Assembly: GCA_024696945.1 (NCBI GenBank)
Contig: JAILGF010000104.1
Coordinates: forward strand, 60,938-124,937
Direction of reading: 5' to 3'
DNA: 64,000 nt
Source of the DNA: Lachnospiraceae bacterium
GTDB taxonomy: Bacteria > Bacillota > Clostridia > Lachnospirales > Lachnospiraceae
Part shown: piece after piece, positions 9,244-19,471 of the stretch
How the letters are laid out: each line of letters begins with the position of its first letter
How positions within the stretch are numbered: the stretch's first letter is position 1
Notes under the pieces: model-generated
What the model was told of the DNA's origin: nothing
Seen by the model: the letters and a program-made list of their open reading frames with translations, nothing else
Databases searched by the model: none
Program-made: the position numbers and the translations under genes

Positions 9244-10752
9244 TCATCTTGCAAGGATAAACAGATGTGCATTCTCTTTTTTTGATATTTCAAAATCTTC
9301 TTTTATACTGCATCCGCTTAATCCATAATGTTTATTTACAAATTCCGGATTTCTTGAATACATTACGATAACTGCCTTTTTCTCCAAAAGCTCGTTACTC
9401 TTTTTAAAGAAAGCTTCATAGAGATTTTCGATTTCTTCAGATGTTTTCTTATCAGTAACAAAAGGCATATCGGTAACAATCTCGTCAAAACGGTATTCAT
9501 GTTCAAAGTCAAAGAAGTCTTTATTGATAAGCTCGGTCTTTTTCATGAGCCCTGCTGACTTTAAGTTCTTCTTGGCTTTTTCTATTGCCTCGCCGAAGAT
9601 ATCTATACCGTAATACATTTTTGCATTAACAACCGGTTCACGCTCGGCTATAAATGTTCCGACACCGCAGAACGGATCAAGGACAACGGCATTGCCGGAC
9701 ATGTACGGCTCTGCGAGCTTCATAACTGTTGCTGCAAGATAAGGCTTCACTCCTGCCGAAACCGTTTCACGACGGTACGTAAACCTTACATCCTTTAAAA
9801 TATGGAATTTGATAAGAACATTCAGTTTTCCGTTAGAATTCTCTATCAGCCTGAATTCCACATCATAGTCGGAAACGGAATTGGAAAGCTCCCATTTTGA
9901 AAGCGCCTCCATTTCAGAAGAAAACTTCTTAACAAAGTCCGGATTTTTAACCTTATCCTTTGTTTTAAGCTCCGTTCTGAAATTTACTCTCAGATCCTTC
10001 TTTTCCTTTCCCTTTTCTCCAACTATACCTATCCTGTTAAAAATGTAATCCTTTATATCCCCGTCGATAAGCTCCTTTGCTGCTTTTGCGGCATCATTCG
10101 TCACGGTTTTAGCCTTATCGGGGATAAAAAGCAATTCTTCGTAGGTTCTGATGGGAAGTATTTTCCTTAAATCCTTTGTCTTTACAATAAGTCCTGCCGG
10201 GAACTCCTTAAAATCCTCATCACCAAGGGCCTCAGAGGTTATATTTTTAAAATTCCTGTTAGTAATAAGAACAACTTCGTTCTGGAGTCCATATCCGATA
10301 AACTCAGGCTTTCCTGTGCCGAATATCGACTTAAGCTGCTTCATCTCATCAAGAACATGCTTCTTTGTTTCTTCGGTAAGATCGCCCTTCTTAAGTTCTT
10401 CAAATCTTGCCTTTAAACGATCAAGGAAAGGAGTATAATCAATCTTCTTTATTGCCTCAACATAGGAAGCTTTATTATAAAGAGTGGTTTCGTTCTCATA
10501 TGCTTCATACAAAGGCTCAAGACTTTCCTTTATCCCCAGTATTCCGAGAACAATAGCGGAATTTTTCCTTATCTTTGGATCCTCGTCCTTCAGGAGCCCT
10601 GTAAATACAGAGCAATCCCCGTTCATCATCAAAAGAAGGGCCTCCTTTGAACGGCTGCCCTTTGTAGTATCCTTTAAAAGATCTTTCAATGAAAGCAGGT
10701 TTGATTTAACATCCAAACCGTTAACAATGTTTTTGTAGTAATCCCTTATCAT
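9244..10752 (-). CDS. HEAT-repeat N-terminus fused to an RNA methylase-like (UPF0020/RlmL-type) SAM methyltransferase
   Basis: N-term DPKIRKNSAIVLGILGIKESLEPLYEAYENE (HEAT-like); C-term VVLDPFCGVGTFIAERE...YYGIDIFGEAIEKAKKN...FDEIVTDMPF. Confidence 0.82.
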   Translation of the reverse strand: MIRDYYKNIVNGLDVKSNLLSLKDLLKDTTKGSRSKEALLLMMNGDCSVFTGLLKDEDPKIRKNSAIVLGILGIKESLEPLYEAYENETTLYNKASYVEAIKKIDYTPFLDRLKARFEELKKGDLTEETKKHVLDEMKQLKSIFGTGKPEFIGYGLQNEVVLITNRNFKNITSEALGDEDFKEFPAGLIVKTKDLRKILPIRTYEELLFIPDKAKTVTNDAAKAAKELIDGDIKDYIFNRIGIVGEKGKEKKDLRVNFRTELKTKDKVKNPDFVKKFSSEMEALSKWELSNSVSDYDVEFRLIENSNGKLNVLIKFHILKDVRFTYRRETVSAGVKPYLAATVMKLAEPYMSGNAVVLDPFCGVGTFIAEREPVVNAKMYYGIDIFGEAIEKAKKNLKSAGLMKKTELINKDFFDFEHEYRFDEIVTDMPFVTDKKTSEEIENLYEAFFKKSNELLEKKAVIVMYSRNPEFVNKHYGLSGCSIKEDFEISKKENAHLFILAR

Positions 10753-10765
10753 CAGATAATTCCTT

Positions 10766-11332
10766 TCAAGCTTCAGCTGCTTCGGTAGCTTCTTCCACTA
10801 CAGCTGCTTTGCTGATAATAACCTTGCCGAAGGAACCCTTAAGGGCTATATAAATTGTGGGCTGTCCTTCGATAAAGCTTTCTGTATCGTATTCTTCCTT
10901 AATATAACAAAGTGTGTCAAGTGAATCAAACTTAACATTAACATTCTCCGGAATGGTAAGAAGGACGGAAGCAAAACCGCTCTTTATAGCGATGAAAGTA
11001 CCATCCTCAAATTCACACTTTGAAAGATCTACATTAAGTGAGCTGAAATATGCGCCAAGCATAACACCTGAAGTTATCTTGTCGGTCATAGAAATGGTTT
11101 TAGTAGCGAAGAATGCAAGAACGTCCTTAAGCCCGCTCCTTGCCGGATCCTTTGCACGCTTCTTTTCAATGAGCATATTTATTGCTTTAACCGCTGCTAC
11201 AACGGCTGCCAAAGTAGCCAATACAATAAAGAGAAGCTTAACCTTCTTCATCTTCCTCGTAACCTTGGTCTTGATCTTGTTGCTCATTTTTTCCTTCATT
11301 TCAGCTTTCATCTGCTTCTTTGACTTTTTCAT
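10766..11332 (-). CDS. Single-TM protein with LiaF-like beta-rich C-terminal domain
   Basis: Lys-rich N-term, TM VKLLFIVLATLAAVVAAVKAI, C-term NVDLSKCEFEDGTFIAIKSGFASVLLTIPENV. Start at MKKSKKQMK (11332) favoured over 11359 because of SD AAGGAGAAGG. Confidence 0.55.
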   Translation of the reverse strand: MKKSKKQMKAEMKEKMSNKIKTKVTRKMKKVKLLFIVLATLAAVVAAVKAINMLIEKKRAKDPARSGLKDVLAFFATKTISMTDKITSGVMLGAYFSSLNVDLSKCEFEDGTFIAIKSGFASVLLTIPENVNVKFDSLDTLCYIKEEYDTESFIEGQPTIYIALKGSFGKVIISKAAVVEEATEAAEA

Positions 11333-11497
11333 AACCTTCTCCTTATTAATTTGGAACATCGGCCCATTTAAATTCGGCTTCGCCGAGGGGCACGGATAGC
11401 AGCCTGCCAGCTGCTATATACGATGCTACATAACCCCATATATAGAATAATATATCACATTTCCCACAAGCTTACAAGAAAATTTTAAAAAAATTTA

Positions 11498-11547
11498 AGC
11501 CTGTCATGCGAGCCGCCGGAATACTCCGGAACCCGCATAAACAGGCT
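11498..11547 (-). terminator. Intrinsic terminator downstream of the DUF1015 gene
   Basis: AGCCTGT...ACAGGCT hairpin containing CCGGAGTATTCCGG, followed on the minus strand by TTAAATTTTTTT. Confidence 0.75.
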
Positions 11548-11553
11548 GTTTGT

Positions 11554-12789
11554 TTAAAATTTGTGGATAAAGAGACCGCTTCTTAACTTGGGCTCAAACC
11601 ATGTTGACTTGGGAGGCATAAGACGGCCTGCATCTGCTACGGCAAAAAGCTCCTGAATGGATGTCGGATACATTGCAAATGCTATCTTCATATCTCTCTT
11701 GCAGCGTCTTTCAAGCTCCTTGATACCTCTGATACCGCCGATAAAAGCAATACGCTTATCTTTTCTGGGATCCTTTATGCCCAGTACCGGGTCAAGAAGG
11801 TATGTCTGAAGTATCGAAACATCGAGGCTCTTAACCGGATCTGTAATTCTCTTAATGAAGTCCTTGGCTTCAAGTTCATACCACTTGCCGTCAAGAAGCA
11901 TTGCAAATGTGTATTTTCTTGTGGGTGAAAAAGGTCCGTCCATCGGTCTTACAATAAAGAATCCGGTAATACTCTCAAGCAGCTCATCCTCGGTAAGATC
12001 GTTAAGATCACATACAACCCTGTTATAAGGCATGATCATAAGCTGATCCTCAGGGAAGAGAACCGAAAGGAAGAAGTTAAACTCCTCTTCTCCGGTGTAT
12101 TCGGGATTAAGATCCCTTCTCTTAAGTCCGGCTTTAACTGCTGATGCACATCTGTGGTGTCCGTCTGCGATATATATGCTGTTAATGCCTTCAAATGCTT
12201 CCTGAATAGTCTTTATATCATCGGCATTATCAATCTTCCATACGTTATGTGATATACCGTCATCACTTGTAAAGGAATAAAGTGTCTCGCCTTCCTTAAC
12301 CTTGTTCACAATAGCGCTTATAATCTCGTTGCTTCTGTAGGCAAGGAAAATAGGGCCTGTATGAGCTCTCAGTGTATCTACATGGTTGATACGGTCAAAT
12401 TCCTTTGCTTCAACGGTATTCTCATGCTTCTTGATAACATTGTTTGTATAGTCATCTATAGAGCAGCATGCGGCAATACCTGTCTGATGCCTTCCGTTCA
12501 TTATAAGCTCATATATATAATAGCAGGGCTCATCATCGTTTATAAAGGTTCCGTCAGCCTGTCTTGCCTCAAAAAGCTTCTTTGCATGCTTATAAACCTG
12601 AGGATCATATGTGTCAACGTATTCGGGAAGCGAAGTCTCGGCTCTGTCTATACGAAGGAAGGAATAATCGTTTCCCTGTATTGCCTCTGTTGCTTCTGCT
12701 CTGTTATAAACGTCATAAGGAAGTGCTGCAACCAGTGCGGCTTTGTCAAGAGCCGGTCTTAAGCACTTAAACGGTTTTACTACTGCCAT
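11554..12789 (-). CDS. DUF1015 family protein
   Basis: KPFKCLRPALDKAALVAALPYDVYNRAEA, YIADGHHRCASAVK, FFLSVLFPEDQLMIMPYNRVV. Confidence 0.9.
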   Translation of the reverse strand: MAVVKPFKCLRPALDKAALVAALPYDVYNRAEATEAIQGNDYSFLRIDRAETSLPEYVDTYDPQVYKHAKKLFEARQADGTFINDDEPCYYIYELIMNGRHQTGIAACCSIDDYTNNVIKKHENTVEAKEFDRINHVDTLRAHTGPIFLAYRSNEIISAIVNKVKEGETLYSFTSDDGISHNVWKIDNADDIKTIQEAFEGINSIYIADGHHRCASAVKAGLKRRDLNPEYTGEEEFNFFLSVLFPEDQLMIMPYNRVVCDLNDLTEDELLESITGFFIVRPMDGPFSPTRKYTFAMLLDGKWYELEAKDFIKRITDPVKSLDVSILQTYLLDPVLGIKDPRKDKRIAFIGGIRGIKELERRCKRDMKIAFAMYPTSIQELFAVADAGRLMPPKSTWFEPKLRSGLFIHKF

Positions 12790-12867
12790 ATCTCGTACCC
12801 TGCCTTTACTATTTTTTCACAACAAAAGGTATCATACTATAAGCCGCAGAATAAATCAAGTATTTTT

Positions 12868-14202
12868 TTAATAATACATAGTTCCTTCAGAAGTTACACG
12901 GGCATATACCGTTTTTACATCTTCATGATAGGCATCTGCAATAGTATATGCATTTAAAAACCTTTCAATAGCCAAAGCAGTCTTTGCTTCATCATTGGAA
13001 TAAATATATGCCAATGGCTCACTCTCTTCAACCTTGTCTCCAAGCTTCTTGTTAAGAATAAGCCCTACGCTTAGATCAATAACGCTCTCCTTGGTTTCAC
13101 GGCCACCGCCGAGGATAAGCGAACACATTCCGATCTCATCGGTCTGTATATGGCTTACATAGCCGCTCTTAGGCGCTTTTACAGGTGTTAAATACTTAGC
13201 TTTATCAAAAAGATCGGTATCATAAACAAATTCGGGACTGCCGCCCTGGGCTTCTACAAATTCAGCAAACTTCTTCAATGCCGAACCATCTTCTATTGTT
13301 GCTAAAAGCATCTTTTCAGCTTCATCATGGTCCTTAGCAACTCCTCCGCCTATCAACATAAGGCAGCCCAAAGCCATACAATCCTCAAGTAAGTCCTTAG
13401 GACCTTTGCCTTTCAGCAGATTTATTGCTTCTATCACTTCAAGTGAATTACCTACAGCCAGTCCCAAAGGCTGGTCCATATTTGTAATTACCGCCGAGGT
13501 ATGCTTTCCTGCCATAGTTCCGATCTTAACCATTGCATCAGCAAGCTCTACAGCTTCATCCAAGGTTTTCATGAATGCACCGGAACCCATTTTAACGTCA
13601 AGAACTATTGCATCCGCGCCGCTTGCAAGCTTTTTGCTCATAATACTGCTGGCGATAAGCGGGATACAGTCAACTGTGGCGGTAACGTCCCTTAGCGCGT
13701 AAATCTTTTTGTCTGCAGGAGCCAGATCTGCGGTCTGTCCCATTATAGCCATTTTTATACGGTTTACATTTTCAAAGAACTGTTCACCGCTTATGGAGGT
13801 TGAGAAGCCTTTTATACTTTCAAGCTTGTCTATTGTTCCCCCGGTATGTCCAAGACCTCTTCCCGACATCTTAGCCACAGGAACGCCACATGCTGCCACC
13901 ATAGCTCCGAGGCACAGTGATGTTTTATCTCCTACACCACCGGTACTGTGTTTATCCACCTTAATGCCATTGATTTTTGAAAGATCAAGAGTATCACCGG
14001 AATCTCGCATAGAAAGGGTAAGATTTGTGGTTTCCTCCATATCCATACCCTTAAGACATACTGCCATCAGGAATGCTGACATCTGGTAATCCGGAATCTC
14101 GCCCTTTGTATACCCCTGCACAATAAAGTCGATTTCTTCCTTTGTCATCTTTCCGCCATACTTCTTCTTGTAGATCAGATCATACATTCTCATTTTAGCC
14201 AC
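12868..14202 (-). CDS. pdp: Pyrimidine-nucleoside phosphorylase
   Basis: DKHSTGGVGDKTSLCLGAMVAACGVPVAKMSGRGLGHTGGTIDKLESI signature. Confidence 0.95.
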   Translation of the reverse strand: MAKMRMYDLIYKKKYGGKMTKEEIDFIVQGYTKGEIPDYQMSAFLMAVCLKGMDMEETTNLTLSMRDSGDTLDLSKINGIKVDKHSTGGVGDKTSLCLGAMVAACGVPVAKMSGRGLGHTGGTIDKLESIKGFSTSISGEQFFENVNRIKMAIMGQTADLAPADKKIYALRDVTATVDCIPLIASSIMSKKLASGADAIVLDVKMGSGAFMKTLDEAVELADAMVKIGTMAGKHTSAVITNMDQPLGLAVGNSLEVIEAINLLKGKGPKDLLEDCMALGCLMLIGGGVAKDHDEAEKMLLATIEDGSALKKFAEFVEAQGGSPEFVYDTDLFDKAKYLTPVKAPKSGYVSHIQTDEIGMCSLILGGGRETKESVIDLSVGLILNKKLGDKVEESEPLAYIYSNDEAKTALAIERFLNAYTIADAYHEDVKTVYARVTSEGTMYY

Positions 14203-14208
14203 CTCCGT

Positions 14209-15723
14209 TTAAAACTGTTTTTCCCCAATATAGTAAAAGCCTTTGCACTCCGACAGCTTAACATCTATTATCTGCCCTATCAGATCATCACTTCCTTCAA
14301 AATGTACCAGAAGATTGTTATCCAATCGGCCTGTCAAATAGTTCTTATCCGGTTCGACTTCCCTGTCTCTCTCTTCAACAAGTACGGGCATCACCTTACC
14401 TTCGAGGCTCTTGGCATATTCTTCGGAAAACCTGTTAACCTCTTTTAATAATCTGTCAAACCTTTCCTTTATGGTTGCTTCATCCACCTGATCGGGAAAT
14501 GAAGCAGCAGGAGTTCCGGTACGTTTGGAATAAATAAACGTAAATGCACTGGCATACTTTGCGTATCTTACCACATCAAGTGTTTCTTCAAAGTCTTCTT
14601 CCGTTTCCCCGGGGAATCCGACTATTATATCTGTTGTTATCGCTATGTCAGGTATTGCAACTCTTATCTTATCTATCAGTTTAAGATAATCTTCCTTTGT
14701 ATAAACCCTGTTCATCTTTTTTAAGAGTCTGCTGCTTCCTGACTGAACTGGCAGATGTATGTGATGGCATACCTTCTTAGAATTCTTCATCACCTCTATA
14801 AGTTCATCTGAAAGATCCTTTGGATGAGATGTCATGAACCTGATACGCTTCAAGCCTTCTATTTCATCTACCTGCTTTAAAAGCTCTGCGAAGCTTATGG
14901 GATTATCAAGATTTTTTCCATAGGAATTAACATTTTGTCCAAGAAGCATTACCTCTATAACACCCTTTGAAACAAAATCCTTTATTTCGTTGATAATGTC
15001 TTCGGGTTTTCTGCTCCGTTCCCGTCCTCTGACATACGGAACGATACAATATGTACAGAAATTATTGCAACCGAACATAATGTTAATACCGGCTTTGAAC
15101 GAAGCCTTAAGCTTGCTTGGAAGTTCCTCAACAATCCTGTCCGTACCTTTCAGGATATCAACAACCATCTTGTGCTTTTTCTTTGACTTTTTTGAATCCT
15201 CTTTTTTATCTTCGGCGTTTTCAACATAATATGTAAATAATAACTCGGCAAGTTTATAAATATTATGGGTGCCAAAAATTATATCAACAAAACGATAGCT
15301 TTTCTTTATCGTCTCTACAACATGTTCTTCCTGCATCATGCATCCGCACATGGCAATGATCATATCGGGTTTTCTGGATTTGAGCTTTCCAAGATAACCC
15401 AAGCGGCCATATACGCGCGAATTCGCATTTTCCCTTACAGTACATGTGTTATATAAGCAAAAATCAGCTTTCTCGTCATCAACCTCAACAAAACCTATCT
15501 CTTCAAGAACACCTGCCAGTTTCTCAGAATCTTTAAAATTCATCTGGCATCCAAACGTAGAAATATGGTAGGTCAGTTTTCTTCTGTATTCCTGTTCTTT
15601 TGCAAATACAATCTCCTGCATTTTCTTTATAAAGAAAAATTGTCTTTCGGGTTCATGCTCCGGAGCTATATTTTCATTTGTATAAATTTCGTCTATCATT
15701 TCTTTGTTTCCTTTTTTCTTCAA
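14209..15723 (-). CDS. miaB: tRNA-2-methylthio-N6-dimethylallyladenosine synthase MiaB
   Basis: TFGCQMNFKDSEK, CTVRENA, radical SAM CNNFCTYCIVPYVRGRERSR, C-terminal TRAM domain. Confidence 0.96.
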   Translation of the reverse strand: MKKKGNKEMIDEIYTNENIAPEHEPERQFFFIKKMQEIVFAKEQEYRRKLTYHISTFGCQMNFKDSEKLAGVLEEIGFVEVDDEKADFCLYNTCTVRENANSRVYGRLGYLGKLKSRKPDMIIAMCGCMMQEEHVVETIKKSYRFVDIIFGTHNIYKLAELLFTYYVENAEDKKEDSKKSKKKHKMVVDILKGTDRIVEELPSKLKASFKAGINIMFGCNNFCTYCIVPYVRGRERSRKPEDIINEIKDFVSKGVIEVMLLGQNVNSYGKNLDNPISFAELLKQVDEIEGLKRIRFMTSHPKDLSDELIEVMKNSKKVCHHIHLPVQSGSSRLLKKMNRVYTKEDYLKLIDKIRVAIPDIAITTDIIVGFPGETEEDFEETLDVVRYAKYASAFTFIYSKRTGTPAASFPDQVDEATIKERFDRLLKEVNRFSEEYAKSLEGKVMPVLVEERDREVEPDKNYLTGRLDNNLLVHFEGSDDLIGQIIDVKLSECKGFYYIGEKQF

Positions 15724-17525
15724 TCAGAGAACCGACCCTCTGATCGGTTTCCTCTGATCGATTCAATAATTTTCTCAGCAACCTTCAATCCATCCATGGC
15801 TGCGCTGGTAATACCGCCGGCATATCCGGCTCCTTCCCCGCACGGATAAACACCTTTACAGTTTATACTCTGCAGATCCGCGCCTCGTAATATTCTTACC
15901 GGAGACGATGTTCTGCTCTCTAATCCAAGCAGTAATGTATTGCTTGAATCAAAGCCTTTCATTTTGGTTCCGAAATGTGTAAATGCATTTAAAATAGAAT
16001 TCGACATAAACTGCGGAAGAAAACTATTAAGATCAGCATAAGACCATTCACCTTTACATACCGGTGCCATATTCTCGAAATATCTATCCTTGAAATTTTT
16101 ATCTGGATCTGAAATATTCCTTATTTGCAATCCTTCTTCATTATACACATTACTGGAGAAATGATCTGTCATGAACATTGAATAGAATTCTTGTAATGTT
16201 TGTACCGGTATCTTACCATCTGCTGCTTTAAAAGCACCTTCCTCCAATTTTCTCTGAAGCCTAATACCTGCCAATACATCTTCTCCGTTGAAATCGGAGG
16301 TGTTAATCTGCACGACTATTGCACTGTTAGAAGCTTCGCTGTCCCGCCCGCTGTAACTCATACCGTTTACAGCAAGCCTCCCGTTTTCTGAGGAAGCGTT
16401 TACAACATAGCCACCGGGACACATGCAGAAGGAATAAACGCTTCTTTCGTTCTCAGGTGAAAAGGTAAGTTTATAATCTGCAGCCGGCAGATACTCATGG
16501 AATTTTCCATATTGTAATTTATCAACATATTCACGCGGATGCTGAACACGTACACCCATAGCAAACGGCTTCTGCTCCATGGAAATGCCTTTTTTATTTA
16601 GCATTTCAAAGGTATCTCGTGCACTATGCCCAAGTGCCAAAACAAGTTCGTCACATTCTAAAACTGTTCTATCACCCAATACTACAGCTTTGACCTGATC
16701 CACACTATGTTCTTGCATATTTTGTGTAGTTTTCTCAATATTTTTTTGGGTAACAATATCAACAACCTGCGAAGAAAACTTTACTTCTCCACCAAGTTCA
16801 ATTATCTTCTTGCGTATTCCTTTAACAATTTCCGTTAGCCTGTCAGTTCCAATATGAGGTTTATTAACATAAAGAATGCTTTCGTCAGCACCGAATTCAA
16901 CGAACGTCTTATAAACTTCACTAAGCCTGCCGCCCTCATCCTTAATCATAGTATTAAGCTTACCGTCACTAAAGGTTCCGGCTCCGCCTTCACCAAACTG
17001 GACATTTGAGGAAGTATTAAGCGGTTTCCCCTGCCAGAAATCACCAACAGATTTAACTCTTCTGTCTACGTCTTCTCCCCGTTCCAAAAGAACCGGCCTT
17101 AATCCCGCCTTCGCCAAGCTTAAGGCACAGAATAACCCCGCAGGGCCGGCACCAACAACAATTACTTTTTTCTTACTATTACTTGATATTCTAGTTTCTT
17201 TTATATTTACATTTTTATCAGTATTTAAAACAGACTTTTCAAAATTATTTTTTTCATTGATAAATATAATATCTTTATCCCGATTTTTCCTTATAAAATC
17301 AACTTCATTTTTTATTTCAACTTCAAGGGAAAAAACTATTTTAATGTCATCTTTCTTTCGGGCGTCAATTGACTGTTTAAATATTTTAAACGAAACTAAT
17401 CTATCCTTATGTATTTTCAACTTCTTAATAAGCAATGTTTCCAACTTTTTCTTAAGTGAATCACATTGATTTTTAAGGCTGAATTCATTTGAGGGTGAAA
17501 TTTTAATATTGTTAACCCTTATCAT
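15720..17525 (-). CDS. NAD(P)/FAD-dependent oxidoreductase (COG2509-like)
   Basis: VIVVGAGPAGLFCALSLAKAGLRPVLLERGEDVDRR, VQFGEGGAGTFSDGKLNT, YPCGEGAGYAGGITSAAMDG. Confidence 0.88.
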   Translation of the reverse strand: MIRVNNIKISPSNEFSLKNQCDSLKKKLETLLIKKLKIHKDRLVSFKIFKQSIDARKKDDIKIVFSLEVEIKNEVDFIRKNRDKDIIFINEKNNFEKSVLNTDKNVNIKETRISSNSKKKVIVVGAGPAGLFCALSLAKAGLRPVLLERGEDVDRRVKSVGDFWQGKPLNTSSNVQFGEGGAGTFSDGKLNTMIKDEGGRLSEVYKTFVEFGADESILYVNKPHIGTDRLTEIVKGIRKKIIELGGEVKFSSQVVDIVTQKNIEKTTQNMQEHSVDQVKAVVLGDRTVLECDELVLALGHSARDTFEMLNKKGISMEQKPFAMGVRVQHPREYVDKLQYGKFHEYLPAADYKLTFSPENERSVYSFCMCPGGYVVNASSENGRLAVNGMSYSGRDSEASNSAIVVQINTSDFNGEDVLAGIRLQRKLEEGAFKAADGKIPVQTLQEFYSMFMTDHFSSNVYNEEGLQIRNISDPDKNFKDRYFENMAPVCKGEWSYADLNSFLPQFMSNSILNAFTHFGTKMKGFDSSNTLLLGLESRTSSPVRILRGADLQSINCKGVYPCGEGAGYAGGITSAAMDGLKVAEKIIESIRGNRSEGRFSD

Positions 17526-18185
17526 GACATTTTCTCTTTTCTTAGCTTAATCTTTAAGTAAATTGCCTGGAATTTCTTAGAAAACAGAGTAATCAGCGGA
17601 CCTGCGGCTATCATAGTAATAAATGTTGCCGCTCCGAACTCTCCGCCAATAACTTGCTCCTATGATTATCAAAATTAAATCAAAAGCTATCTTAACATAT
17701 TTCATCTCAAAATGAGTTATGTCAGAAAGGAAAAGTACTAAACCTGTGAATGCATCCACGCCAATATCTATAGCAACAAATATTCCAATTCCAATATACA
17801 ATATCATAAAACCTATGAATGAAAATAGGATTCTAATAATAAGAATATTTTCTACGAAAACGGCATTATAAATTATTGCTCCTATAGTTACAAAACTGCC
17901 ATATGCTATGATATAAATAAGCGTTCCAAGACTCACATATTTTCTTGAAGCAAAAAACAAGAAAGTTATAATAATCCCGTTTACAATAAAAGAAGCTACT
18001 CCAAGCATATCCACAGGGAAACCTATGACATTCCTTATACCATCATAAAAAATACCGATGGAATCAAGACCAAGAGACGCACACTTGGTAAATCCTGCAC
18101 CTATGCCGCAAAAGGATACCCCTATCAAAGCAAGCAGAATATCCAATTTATCAGGAATAATTAATTTTCTTTTAGATTTTTTCAT
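17522..18185 (-). pseudogene. YczE/YitT-like membrane protein with apparent +1 frameshift near 17651
   Basis: Frame 0 ends in an out-of-character tail (SYWRRVRSGNIYYYDSRRSADYSVF). The +1 frame restores IGGEFGAATFITMIAAGPLITLFSKKFQAIYLKIKLRKEKMS and stops at TGA 17522-17524, overlapping the next ATG. Confidence 0.8.
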
Positions 18186-18260
18186 CTGCCGGGGCTCACT
18201 TTCATTATCACTTTTATCAAAAACCCCGGCAGAGCCGAAACTTTGCCGGGAAACATTTTA

Positions 18261-19370
18261 TCAGATAAGATCACTCAACTCTGCATATTCATAACCATGT
18301 GCCAATGCAACGTTCTTGTTTGTAAGCTTTCCGTCATAACAGTTAACACCGGTATAAATAGCTTTACTCTTCTTGCTTGCTTCCTCCAAACCTTCACCGG
18401 CTATCAACAAGCCGTATCTAAGAGTGGCGTTTGTAAGAGCTATGGTACTTGTTCTCGGAACAGCTCCGGGCATATTTCCTACACAGTAATGAACAACTCC
18501 GTCTTCAATATATACCGGATCATCATGTGTGGTTACATGGCTGCTCTCGCCGCATCCGCCCTGATCGATAGCTACGTCAACAAATACTGCACCGTTCTTC
18601 ATCTCAGACAGATATTTCTTCTTAAACAGCTTAGGAGTCGAACCGCCGGGAATAAGAACTGAACCGATTACAAGGTCAGCGTCCTTAACAACTCTTTCAA
18701 CATTACTGTCATTGCTTACAAGTGTCTGGATATGTGCACCGAACATGTTGTCAAGCTCTTCAAGTCTCTTAAGGTTTAAATCAAGAATTGTAACATTTGC
18801 TCCCATACCGACTGCTATCTTACAAGCATTCATACCAACGGTTCCGCCACCTAAGATAACAACATTTGCCTTGGGAGTACCGGGAACACCGGCCAAAAGG
18901 ATTCCTTCTCCGCCGAACCTCTTTTCTAAATACTTTGCACCTTCCTGGATTGAAAGGCGGCCTGCTATCTGTGACATAGGTGCCAGACAAGGAAGGAAAC
19001 GATCCTCCTGTATTGTCTCGTAAGCCACAGCTTTAACCTTGCCGTCAAGCAAAGCATCCATCTGCTCCTTGTCAGCTGCCAGATGAAGGTATGTATAAAG
19101 GATCAAGCCTTCATGGAACAGGCTGTATTCCTCCGGAAGCGGCTCCTTAACCTTTATCATCATATCGGACAGATGCCATACATCAGCTGCATTGTCGATC
19201 AATGATGCTCCTGCCTCAACATACTCTGTGTCTGCAAACCCTGAACCAACGCCCGCACCCTTCTCCATATATACATGGTGTCCAGCAGCTACATAAGCAC
19301 GCACGTTGTCCGGTGTCAGACCGACACGGAATTCATTGTTCTTGATTTCTTTTACACAACCGATTTTCAT
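18261..19370 (-). CDS. ald: Alanine dehydrogenase
   Basis: MKIGCVKEIKNNEFRVGLTPDNVRAYVAAGHHVYMEKGAGVGSGFAD...VVILGGGTVGMNACKIAVGMGA...DVAIDQGGCGESSHVTTHDDPVY. Confidence 0.97.
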   Translation of the reverse strand: MKIGCVKEIKNNEFRVGLTPDNVRAYVAAGHHVYMEKGAGVGSGFADTEYVEAGASLIDNAADVWHLSDMMIKVKEPLPEEYSLFHEGLILYTYLHLAADKEQMDALLDGKVKAVAYETIQEDRFLPCLAPMSQIAGRLSIQEGAKYLEKRFGGEGILLAGVPGTPKANVVILGGGTVGMNACKIAVGMGANVTILDLNLKRLEELDNMFGAHIQTLVSNDSNVERVVKDADLVIGSVLIPGGSTPKLFKKKYLSEMKNGAVFVDVAIDQGGCGESSHVTTHDDPVYIEDGVVHYCVGNMPGAVPRTSTIALTNATLRYGLLIAGEGLEEASKKSKAIYTGVNCYDGKLTNKNVALAHGYEYAELSDLI

Positions 19371-19409
19371 AATAAAACTTCTCCTTTACTTCATTTTCAA
19401 CGTAATATC

Positions 19410-19438
19410 ATTATATAATTATACAAAATTTATGTCAA
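19410..19438 (-). promoter_or_regulatory. Consensus sigma-A promoter for ald (TTGACA-N17-TATAAT)
   Basis: -35 complement at 19433-19438, -10 complement at 19410-19415, exact consensus hexamers with 17-nt spacing. Confidence 0.8.
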
Positions 19439-19471
19439 TCAATAATTACCTTTGAATACTCTCATATGAGT

